Shown here in pieces: positions 33,219-40,382 of a DNA stretch of 55,660 nucleotides. The notes under the pieces are model-generated. The model made no database searches. It worked only from the letters and a program-made list of their open reading frames with translations, and was not told where the DNA came from. The translations under genes and the position numbers were made by a program. Origin of the DNA: Pseudomonadota bacterium (GTDB lineage Bacteria; Pseudomonadota; Alphaproteobacteria; Sphingomonadales; Sphingomonadaceae); the NCBI GenBank assembly GCA_963205265.1, contig CAUJJI010000160.1, positions 1 to 55,660 on the forward strand, in the 5' to 3' direction. The number at the start of each line of letters is the position of its first letter. The stretch's first letter is position 1.

Positions 33219-34969
33219 GCGCGTTTCAGGTGCGTGCTTAGCGGCCCGGCGACGGAAACCACCGGCAGCCTGTCGCGCAGCACCATCTCGGCCACCTTGC
33301 CGCGCTGAACCTTGCCGCTGGTCGTCCGGGGAATCGTCCCTTCGGTGACGATCACCAGATCGGTCACGCCGAGATCGAGCTTCTCGATCGCCGCGGCCCG
33401 CAGGCGGGCGGCCATCTCCTGCACGTCTTCATCGCCGATGTGGCGGACTTCCGTGCGCGCGATCTCGGCCACCAGGACAACGTGCTGGCTTTCGTCGATC
33501 TCGACCTGGATGGCAGCGGCTCGGGTCTCACCGCCGGTATGGGAGATTTCCGCCCAGACCTGTTCGACGTCGCTCGGCGCGTAATTGCGTCCGCGCAGGA
33601 TGATGAGGTCCTTGATTCGGCCGACGATGTAGAAGCCTTCGGGCCCGGCGAAGGCCAGGTCGCCCGTGCGCAGGTAGGGACCTTCTCCGGAGGTCAGCCG
33701 GGCTGCGAAGGTCTGCTCGGTCAGTTCCGCATCCTTGTAGTAGCCCGCGGCTATGTGCGGGCCCTTGAGCCAGATTTCGCCGACCTTGCCGTCCGCAAGC
33801 CGCTCGCCGGTCTCGGGATCGACGATGATCGCTTCGCTTCCCTCCATGGCGGGGCCGCAGCAGACGAATTCCAGCCCGTGATCGTCGGGGGCAGCGTCGA
33901 CGGAACTGCCGAGCGTGAGTGCGGCAACGTCGCGCTGGGTGATCAGCGGCGCCGTCCAGTTGGGCATGGCGATGGTGACCAGCGTGCATTCCGCCAGTCC
34001 ATAGCAAGGGAGGAAGGCTCGCTCGTCGAAACCGACGTCGCGGAAGCAATCGGCGAACCGCCGCAGGGTCTGCGGCCGGACTCGCTCCGCACCGTTGAAG
34101 GCAACGCGCCAGCTCGACAGGTCGAGCTCGGGCGTTCCCCGCCGCTCCGCGTAATTGGCGCAGAGATCGTAGCCGAAGTTGGGCCCGCCGCTGGTATGTG
34201 CCCGGTAGCGGGAGATCAGTTCCAGCCACAGCATCGGCCGATTAACGAAGGCCGTAGGCGCGGTTAGCACGCAGGTAGCGCCGAGGAACAGCGGCTGCAG
34301 GATGTTCCCGAACAGGCCCTGGTCGTGGTAGTGCGGGACCCAACCGACGAAGTGCGAGTTGCAGTCGTGACCGAAAGCGCGCCGGATGATGGTCTCGTCG
34401 GCCAGGATGTTGCCGTGAGTGATCATCACGCCTTTGGGCGTGTTGACCGTACCGGAGGTGAATTGCAGGACGGCCAGGTCCGCGGCGGCGACGGCCATCG
34501 GCTCGACCGGCTGGAGATGGCGCTGAAGCTCCGCGAACTCCATGCAGCGCATGCCGAGCGGGCCCAGCGCCTCGAGCAGTTCCGCCCCGAACAGGCCGGT
34601 CATGCTGTCGTCGAGGAGGAGGCACGCGGTCTCTGCCTTGGCCAGCAGCTCGACGATGTTGCGGATCCGCACTTGTCGACGACCGATCGGGGCGACCGGC
34701 ACGGCAACGCTTCCCGCAGCCAGGCAGGCCAGCAACGCCTGTACGAATTCCGTCCCCGGCGTGAACAGCAGTCCGACATGGCGCCCGGCAAGCCCACGTT
34801 TGACCAGTGCGCCGCTCAAGCCCCTGACCTGCTCGGCAAGCTCCGCGTAGGTGAGCTGGTCGACAGGTCCGTGACCGAGATCGAAGACCAACGCGGGACG
34901 ATTGGGCGTCAGCTCCGCATGGTCGAAAATAATCTGGATGATGGACTTGCTATAATTCACGCGGATCAA
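33188..34969 (-). CDS. Fatty-acyl-AMP ligase (FAAL) of the quorum-sensing cluster
   Basis: 593 aa ANL ligase of the FAAL branch, which activates a fatty or aryl acid and loads it onto an acyl carrier protein instead of CoA. Evidence: LQFTSGTVNTPKGVMITHGN (169-188), the FAAL hallmark WVPHYHDQGLFG (210-221) and QPLFLG, GGPNFGYDLC, YGLAECTLV, YLRTGDLAF, and RTTSGKVQRGK with the catalytic lysine. No ATG is available; TTG 34969 or GTG 34960 is the start, without a clear ribosome site. An ACP and a LuxI gene lie upstream on the same strand. Partner ACP is probably that at 36120. Overlaps the TonB receptor 3' end. Confidence 0.88.
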   Translation of the reverse strand: MIRVNYSKSIIQIIFDHAELTPNRPALVFDLGHGPVDQLTYAELAEQVRGLSGALVKRGLAGRHVGLLFTPGTEFVQALLACLAAGSVAVPVAPIGRRQVRIRNIVELLAKAETACLLLDDSMTGLFGAELLEALGPLGMRCMEFAELQRHLQPVEPMAVAAADLAVLQFTSGTVNTPKGVMITHGNILADETIIRRAFGHDCNSHFVGWVPHYHDQGLFGNILQPLFLGATCVLTAPTAFVNRPMLWLELISRYRAHTSGGPNFGYDLCANYAERRGTPELDLSSWRVAFNGAERVRPQTLRRFADCFRDVGFDERAFLPCYGLAECTLVTIAMPNWTAPLITQRDVAALTLGSSVDAAPDDHGLEFVCCGPAMEGSEAIIVDPETGERLADGKVGEIWLKGPHIAAGYYKDAELTEQTFAARLTSGEGPYLRTGDLAFAGPEGFYIVGRIKDLIILRGRNYAPSDVEQVWAEISHTGGETRAAAIQVEIDESQHVVLVAEIARTEVRHIGDEDVQEMAARLRAAAIEKLDLGVTDLVIVTEGTIPRTTSGKVQRGKVAEMVLRDRLPVVSVAGPLSTHLKRAQKRPATVTP

Positions 34970-35256
34970 TTCAACACTGGACTAAGTGGAATTTCCCTAT
35001 GCACTATTTGTAACTCTCTGGGAAGCCTTGCTTGCCGGCGGCCGGGTTGTTGCATTGCGAGCGCATCAAATTGGGTGGACCAGGCGGGGATTTTGGCAAT
35101 CCGTCCGGTGCGTAGCTCGGATGGAACTTGCTTCGATCCACCTCGACTTCAACAGTGGCACGATCGCCAATTTCCGTTCGCCGATGCGCTTTCGACTTTC
35201 GCGTCCATTGGTCGCGCCATTGCGTTCCGGACCCGGAGGGCAAACGCGGGACTTCC
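34970..35256. other. Gap without a recognised gene inside the quorum-sensing cluster
   Basis: 287 bases between the methyltransferase and FAAL genes. Base composition is a little less GC-rich than its flanks. A short plus-strand reading frame here (34986-35270) shows no homology that I recognise and is not called. It may hold a promoter for the FAAL gene or decayed coding sequence. Confidence 0.4.
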
Positions 35257-36123
35257 TCATTTCGGGCTGAACGCAATCCTGAGCAGCCCGATCTTGTGCA
35301 TCCTGAAGCCTGCAGCAGACATCCGCAGATATCGTGAGTACTTTTCGGCGGGTTCCCTGGCCGGATCGATCCTGCCGTCGCGGACGGCGCGGCGCAGGCG
35401 GCGGCTCCATTCCTCGCAAGTGCGGGCATAGTCCAGGCCGTCGTCCCGGAGCCGCTCGATCCGGAACAGGCCGCGCGATGCGACGACGATGTCTTCTATG
35501 GTCGGCAGCTCGGCGTCGGGAAAAATCTCGCCGGTGATGAAGGGATTGGCCTGGTCGGGCGTCATATTGGCATAGGCAATGGTCTGCAGCGACAGCCTGC
35601 CCTTGCCTTCGGTCCAGTCCCTGCAGGCCGAGAAGAACTCGCGGTAGACATGGCGGCGCTCTTCCACTGTCTGCCGCGGGTGGGCGAAATGCTCGAACGC
35701 CCCGATCGAGATGATCCCGTCGAAAGGACGGTCCGGCCGGTAGTCACGCCAGTTCGTCAGCACCGCCTGCATGTCCGGGCGGCCGAGGTGGCCGATATGG
35801 GCATGCTGCTCTTCGCTCATGGTGAGGCCCACGCATTCGGCGACGCCGCAGTCGTCGAGCAGGGTGCGCATCATCTCGCCCCAGCCGCAGCCCACGTCCA
35901 GCACGCGCATTCCGGCGGCGGCGTGGATCGACCGGGCGTGGAAGAGGTGCTTCTGGTGCTGGGCTTCCTCGAGCGAGGCGTCCTCAGGCAAGCCTTCCCA
36001 CATCGCGCAGGAATAGGCCATGCTGGGGTCCAGCCATTCCCTGTAGAAGGCGTTGCCGACGTCGTAGTGATGGCGGATGGCCGCCGCGGATCCGCCGAAT
36101 TCGATGTCCGCCGCGTCGCTCAC
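35257..36123 (-). CDS. Cyclopropane-synthase-like SAM methyltransferase
   Basis: 288 aa. RHHYDVGNAFYREWLDP (17-33), the SAM-binding VLDVGCGWGEMM (74-85), GLTMSEEQHAHI (about 100) and GAFEHFAHP (about 136-144) are signatures of the cyclopropane-fatty-acyl-phospholipid synthase/mycolic-acid methyltransferase family, which adds a methylene or methyl to an alkene. The length equals the mycobacterial single-domain enzymes (about 287-300 aa) rather than the longer E. coli Cfa. The start is GTG 36123, overlapping the ACP stop (GTGA), so it is translationally coupled to the ACP. It may modify an acyl chain while bound to that carrier; this is inference. Confidence 0.85.
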   Translation of the reverse strand: MSDAADIEFGGSAAAIRHHYDVGNAFYREWLDPSMAYSCAMWEGLPEDASLEEAQHQKHLFHARSIHAAAGMRVLDVGCGWGEMMRTLLDDCGVAECVGLTMSEEQHAHIGHLGRPDMQAVLTNWRDYRPDRPFDGIISIGAFEHFAHPRQTVEERRHVYREFFSACRDWTEGKGRLSLQTIAYANMTPDQANPFITGEIFPDAELPTIEDIVVASRGLFRIERLRDDGLDYARTCEEWSRRLRRAVRDGRIDPAREPAEKYSRYLRMSAAGFRMHKIGLLRIAFSPK

Positions 36124-36428
36124 CGGAATTGCCTGAAAGCCGAGCCGGAGCCGAGCATGGCATTGACCGTCGCCGTGATCCCTTCGGCCGCCTGGGCGAT
36201 GGATTCCGCTTCGAACAGCAGTTCCAGCGGCAATTCGTCGGGCAGGTCCAGCCATTCTTCGAGATCGGCCATGAGCGAGATCGCCTTGGCGGAATCGATG
36301 CCGAAGCTGTCGAAGCTGGCCGCGGGCAGGATGGTCGCGGCATCCTGGCAGACGAATTCGCCTATCCTGCCGCAAATCCACTTTTCCACTTCTGCGGTCG
36401 TAACCGATAGCGGTTCTTGACTGGACAT
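36120..36428 (-). CDS. Acyl carrier protein, dedicated to the cluster
   Basis: 102 aa. The phosphopantetheine serine is Ser46 in FGIDSAKAI, the ACP signature with S in place of the usual L after D-S; helix 2 continues SLMADLEEWL. It is longer than housekeeping AcpP (about 77 aa) and has an N-terminal extension, typical of specialised carrier proteins. GGGAG about 6 nt upstream supports the ATG at 36428. It lies between luxI and the methyltransferase and overlaps the latter. Predicted to be loaded by the FAAL and to pass its acyl group to the LuxI synthase or to the methyltransferase. Confidence 0.87.
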   Translation of the reverse strand: MSSQEPLSVTTAEVEKWICGRIGEFVCQDAATILPAASFDSFGIDSAKAISLMADLEEWLDLPDELPLELLFEAESIAQAAEGITATVNAMLGSGSAFRQFR

Positions 36429-36523
36429 CTTCGCTCCCGGGGCGCCCTTTCAATCGGCTTCATGGACTCCCGGTGGCCGCAGGGCAAGGCTGGATAGAAC
36501 GAAAACCGTTGTAACTTCCTGAT

Positions 36524-37279
36524 TTATCCAGAGGCCTGGAACGGAGCATAGTAGTCCGCAGCGGAATCTTCCGGTTCGTCACCGATCCGCGCCGCTATGC
36601 GTGCCAGGGCCGGGTTTTCGCGGACGTGGCGGGCGGCCGCGGCATGGACGTCCGCCTCGCCGGCGCGGAGTGCCGCGATCTCGACATAGGCCGGCTCGGG
36701 CAGGCCCCACATGCGGCGCATGCTGCCCAGCGCCGCTTCGGAGACCTCGACTTCGTAGGCGACGGCATCCCCTTCGCCATAATGGATCGGGGCGCCGAGC
36801 AGAGTCAGCTTCCAGCCCACGCCGTAGCAGAAATCGAGCATGCGCACGTCGGTGAAGCCGACGCAGCGGTCGATTCCCATACGCAGCGCGATCTCCAGCG
36901 GCGCGATCATGCAGGCGGCCTTGCGGCGCAGGTTATGGGCCTTGACCCCACGCTCTATGCAGAACCCGCGACTGAGTTCCCAGGTGCGGCCATCGTCGAT
37001 CGGCCGGGTTGCGGGGAGAATCCCGTGCGGGAAGTGGTCGAGCAGCATCGAACGGTCGTCGGCTGGCCGGAAGCGCAGGCCCATGACGACGCGCCCCTCG
37101 GCCGAAAAGCCGATGATGTTGGCGGCCCGTTCATCGTCGTATTCGTCGTATTCCAGGCCGTTCGTTTCGCGCAGCTGCCAGCCCAGCTCGTCGATGAACA
37201 CGGCTTTGCGTGCGGCATGCAGCTGTCGCAGTTCATCCCTGTAGAGATGCGCATTCGCTTGCGTGACAAGATGGATCAA
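36524..37279 (-). CDS. LuxI-type N-acyl-homoserine-lactone synthase
   Basis: 251 aa. Autoinducer synthases join an acyl group (from ACP or CoA) to S-adenosylmethionine. All hallmark residues are present: Arg24, Phe28, Trp34 (GW), Asp45 and Asp48 (EYDEYDD), Arg69 (GLRFRP), Glu101 and Arg104 (WELSRGF). It is about 40 aa longer than typical LuxI proteins (200-215 aa), mostly at the C-terminus. The start is TTG 37279, giving MIHLVTQANAHLY, the normal family beginning; no ATG is available. It lies 132 nt downstream of the LuxR gene and 95 nt upstream of the ACP gene, which points to a dedicated acyl donor. Confidence 0.9.
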   Translation of the reverse strand: MIHLVTQANAHLYRDELRQLHAARKAVFIDELGWQLRETNGLEYDEYDDERAANIIGFSAEGRVVMGLRFRPADDRSMLLDHFPHGILPATRPIDDGRTWELSRGFCIERGVKAHNLRRKAACMIAPLEIALRMGIDRCVGFTDVRMLDFCYGVGWKLTLLGAPIHYGEGDAVAYEVEVSEAALGSMRRMWGLPEPAYVEIAALRAGEADVHAAAARHVRENPALARIAARIGDEPEDSAADYYAPFQASG

Positions 37280-37355
37280 GAACGCCCCCCGCGCATGTCG
37301 GCGCAGGATATCCCAGAAATGGCTTCCGCGCCATAGCCAGCCGCGCAGCCGGAGT

Positions 37356-37388
37356 GCGCCGCGCGAGGCGGCGCTGCGCCTAAGGCGC
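37356..37388. terminator. Two hairpins downstream of luxR
   Basis: Stem 1 is GCGCCGC / GCGGCGC with loop GCGAG (37356-37374); stem 2 is GCGCC / GGCGC with loop TAA (37376-37388). They lie in the luxR-luxI gap, and could reduce read-through from luxR into luxI. There is no T-run, so termination strength is uncertain. Confidence 0.45.
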
Positions 37389-37411
37389 GAACGTCGCTGG
37401 AAAAAGCCGCT

Positions 37412-37975
37412 TCAGCCGTTGAGTAGGGCAGGGCGCAGCTTCGCCCTTGCGCGCTCGACGAGCACGCGCACCGCCGGTGCCGAGCGGCCCAGCTCCTCGC
37501 CGATGTCGAGATCGCAGCGGCCGAGCTCGCTCTGCTCCAGGCAGAACCGCTCGGCCCTGCTCAGGCGGCAGGGATCGGCCGGTTCGTCGTCGGCATCGAG
37601 CAAGGCGATCCCGCGCAGCACGTAGAGCGCCGACATGGCGTGCAGCGCGGCGCGGGCGGCGGGATCGAGGTCCGGCTCGCCCGGAGCGAGACCGGTAAGC
37701 GACAGGTCCACCCGATAGTCGTTGCCGTCCCAGCCCCTGACGGCGAAGCCCAGGACCCGTTCGGGTTCGGGCAATTCGCCTTCCCCGAACACCTGCCGCG
37801 GCGCCGTGTCCAGCCGCAGGCAGGCATGGCCCGGCACGCCGAACGGCGCGATGCAGCCGGCGAACAGGCCGACCAGTTGCGGCAGCTCGAGGATCTCGTG
37901 GATGCGCTGCGAGAAGTAGACCGGCAGCGAACTGGCTCCGGCGCGGATTTGCGAAGCTGGGATGAATTCGGCCAT
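37412..37975 (-). CDS. LuxR-type regulator with shortened ligand domain
   Basis: 187 aa, compared with about 240 aa for quorum-sensing LuxR proteins. Residues 138-180 match the LuxR C-terminal helix-turn-helix (LSRAERFCLEQSELG, then IGEELGRSAPAVRVLVERAR with K-L), including the conserved Glu and Gly. The N-terminal part (20-125) resembles only the beginning and end of an autoinducer-binding domain; the W-Y-x-x-Y and D-P pocket motifs are not found. GAGAGAG precedes ATG 37975 and lies in the palindrome at 37981-37995. It is divergent from the GGDEF-EAL gene and upstream of luxI. It may be a ligand-independent or altered-ligand regulator. Could also be a mere LuxR-like HTH protein. Confidence 0.72.
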   Translation of the reverse strand: MAEFIPASQIRAGASSLPVYFSQRIHEILELPQLVGLFAGCIAPFGVPGHACLRLDTAPRQVFGEGELPEPERVLGFAVRGWDGNDYRVDLSLTGLAPGEPDLDPAARAALHAMSALYVLRGIALLDADDEPADPCRLSRAERFCLEQSELGRCDLDIGEELGRSAPAVRVLVERARAKLRPALLNG

Positions 37976-37980
37976 GGTCT

Positions 37981-37995
37981 CTCTCGCTGCGAGAG
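37981..37995. promoter_or_regulatory. Perfect palindrome overlapping the luxR ribosome site
   Basis: CTCTCGC-T-GCGAGAG is a perfect inverted repeat, 6-20 bases before the luxR start codon. On the mRNA its 3' arm contains the GAGAG of the Shine-Dalgarno, so it could be a regulator site or an RNA hairpin that limits translation. Confidence 0.45.
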
Positions 37996-38165
37996 CGACT
38001 GCTATCGCCGGTCTTGGTCAACTTTCGGTTAAGTCCCGGCGCGGAGTTTCGCTCCGAGAATTCCTAACCAGCCGTTTACCAAGCTTTAAGCATGCTCTTA
38101 TAAGAGCTTGGGGACTGCAGTCGCACCCGCGCAAGATCACGGCCGAACGAGGAGGCTTGGAACTG

Positions 38166-40349
38166 ATGGCTCAATCCCTTGCCCCGCCAAGGCAACGGAA
38201 GCATGCAGCCGCTAGCGCCCGTCACGGGAGCGTGAATCCTGCCGTCTTCACTTCTGCCGGAGTGCACTTCCTTCGCAGCGACGGCGCCGGCATCGACGAT
38301 CCTTCCAACCTCCTGGAAATCTTCGGAACATCCCGCACGCGCCCTTCGCTGCGCGATGTCCTGCGCCAGCTGGAGCCGAGCGGCCGCTCGGCACTGATCA
38401 CAGGGCTGCGCCGGGCCAAGGCGGGCGAGGGAGCCAGCTTCGAACTGAAGATCCCCGCGGGCGAGGATTCGCCGCGCTGGTTCCGCGTCAGCCTCGGCTT
38501 CGCGGCGGGCGGTTCGCGCTGGGACGCGGTTCTCGTCGACATCAGCGGCGAGCATGAAAACATCGAGTCGCTGCAGTCGCAGGAAAGCCACCTGCGCAAC
38601 ATCGTCGAATACAACCCGCAGCTGCCGTGGATCGCCGACGCGAGCGGGCAGATCATCGATTTCACCGACCGCTGGCTGCAGTCGACCGGGATGTCGCGCC
38701 AGGAGGCCTTCGGCAAGGGCTGGCTGGGCTCGACCCACCCCGAAGACATCGAGCGGGTGAGCACGACGGTCACCCGCTGCCTGTCGACCGGCGAATCCTT
38801 CGACGTCACCGTGCGCCTGCTGGTCGACGGCGACTATCGCTGGATGCGTGCACGCGGCTATCCGCGGTGCGACGAGGCCGGCAACGTCGTCTGCTGGTAC
38901 GGCTATACCGAGGACGTGCACGAGAAGGTGCTGATCGACCAGCAGATCCGCTGGGACGCCGAGCACGACGGCCTGACCGGCCTGTACAACCGCTCCTACT
39001 TCTCGGCTGCGCTGGAATCGGCCCTGGCCGAAGCGACGGCCAATTTCCGCAAGGTCGCCCTGCTGCTGGTCGACCTCGACAACTTCAAGGACGTCAACGA
39101 CGTCCTGGGCCACTCCGCGGGCGACGAGCTGCTGCAGCAGTTCGCCGAATTCCTGACCTCCAAGTCGCCCAAGAAGTCGATCGTCGCGCGCCTGGGCGGC
39201 GACGAGTTCGCCATCCTGATCGACGACGCCAAGGACCTGCCGAGCACCGTCAAGGCGGCCGAGCGGCTGATCGAAAGCGAATTCGTGCTGCACTACGGCG
39301 GCCGTTCCACCGTCTACAGCGCCAGCATCGGCATCGGACTGTTCCCCGACCACGGCATCAGCGCCAACCAGCTGATGAAGCACACCGATCTCGCGCTCTA
39401 CCACGCCAAGTTCGACGGCCGGTCGCAGGCCAAGGTCTTCGAGATGGAAATGCTCGAGGAAATGCACGAGCGGCTGGCCATGGTGAACCGCGCCCGCACT
39501 GCGGCGCGCGACAATCGCATCCTTGCCTATTACCAGCCCAAGGTTTGCCTCAAGACCGGCGAGCTTGCCGGCTTCGAGGCGCTGCTGCGCTGGCAGGACG
39601 ATCGCGGGCAGATCCACACGCCCGACAAGATCTACGCCGCCTTCGAGGAAAAGGGCGTCGCCGACCTGCTCGGCAAGGCGATCATCGGCCATGTCCTCAA
39701 CGACATGAAGAGCTGGCGGGCGCAGGGCCTCGATTTCCACCAGGTGGCGATCAATGCCTCGCCGGCCGAAATGCGCCAGACGACTTTCGCCGACAACCTG
39801 ATCGAGGCGCTGGAGACCGGCGGGATCTCGAGCAAGGACATCGAGATCGAGATCACCGAAGGCGTGTTCCTCGGCGCCAACGCCGATGCCTCGCGGCGCT
39901 CGATCGACCGAATGAGCGACTACGGCATACCGCTGGCGCTCGACGATTTCGGCACCGGCTATGCCTCGCTGTCGCACCTGCGCAACCTGCCGGTCTCGAC
40001 CATCAAGGTCGACCGCTCGTTCGTCTCGGGAATCGCAAGCAGCAATTCGGACCGCGCTATCGTTGCGGCGATCGTCTCGATGGCCAATGCCCTCGGCACC
40101 CGGGTGGTGGCGGAAGGCATCGAGAACGAGGCGCAGGAGCAGATCCTGCGCGATCTCGGCTGCCCGGTGGGCCAGGGCTTCTACTTCGGCCGGCCCGTGC
40201 CCTCGCACGAAGTCGTGCCGCTGATCGAGAACTGGCAGAAGACCCGGCCTCCGCGCAGCGGCCAGGCCAGCGTCGTCGACCTCCAGCGCCATCCTGCCCG
40301 TCGCGCGACGCGGCGCGGCGGACGCTCGTCGTCGGGCAAGGCGGCCTGA
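38166..40349 (+). CDS. PAS-GGDEF-EAL cyclic-di-GMP synthase/phosphodiesterase
   Basis: 727 aa. An N-terminal region of unknown fold (about 1-130) is followed by a PAS domain (about 140-260; NIVEYNPQLPWIADASGQII), an intact GGDEF (about 344-348) and an intact EAL (about 471-473) with DDFGTGYASLSHL and EIEITEGVF. The GGDEF domain lacks an R-x-x-D inhibitory site five residues upstream, so product feedback may be absent. Both catalytic motifs look functional. No membrane segment is seen, so it is probably cytoplasmic. ATG 38166 with AGGAGG about 11 nt upstream is chosen over frame extensions that run into luxR. It is divergent from the luxR gene. Confidence 0.88.
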   Translation: MAQSLAPPRQRKHAAASARHGSVNPAVFTSAGVHFLRSDGAGIDDPSNLLEIFGTSRTRPSLRDVLRQLEPSGRSALITGLRRAKAGEGASFELKIPAGEDSPRWFRVSLGFAAGGSRWDAVLVDISGEHENIESLQSQESHLRNIVEYNPQLPWIADASGQIIDFTDRWLQSTGMSRQEAFGKGWLGSTHPEDIERVSTTVTRCLSTGESFDVTVRLLVDGDYRWMRARGYPRCDEAGNVVCWYGYTEDVHEKVLIDQQIRWDAEHDGLTGLYNRSYFSAALESALAEATANFRKVALLLVDLDNFKDVNDVLGHSAGDELLQQFAEFLTSKSPKKSIVARLGGDEFAILIDDAKDLPSTVKAAERLIESEFVLHYGGRSTVYSASIGIGLFPDHGISANQLMKHTDLALYHAKFDGRSQAKVFEMEMLEEMHERLAMVNRARTAARDNRILAYYQPKVCLKTGELAGFEALLRWQDDRGQIHTPDKIYAAFEEKGVADLLGKAIIGHVLNDMKSWRAQGLDFHQVAINASPAEMRQTTFADNLIEALETGGISSKDIEIEITEGVFLGANADASRRSIDRMSDYGIPLALDDFGTGYASLSHLRNLPVSTIKVDRSFVSGIASSNSDRAIVAAIVSMANALGTRVVAEGIENEAQEQILRDLGCPVGQGFYFGRPVPSHEVVPLIENWQKTRPPRSGQASVVDLQRHPARRATRRGGRSSSGKAA

Positions 40350-40382
40350 GGAAGCAGCGCCTGCGAGCCCGCGGCTCGCGCC

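Noticed and set aside
34986..35270. 94-codon plus-strand frame in the FAAL-methyltransferase gap
   Set aside because: No homology, no ribosome site, and it runs into the 3' end of the methyltransferase gene on the other strand.
37962..38165. Longer N-terminus for the GGDEF-EAL protein overlapping luxR
   Set aside because: It would overlap the luxR start codon on the other strand and is not preceded by a ribosome site; ATG 38166 has AGGAGG upstream.
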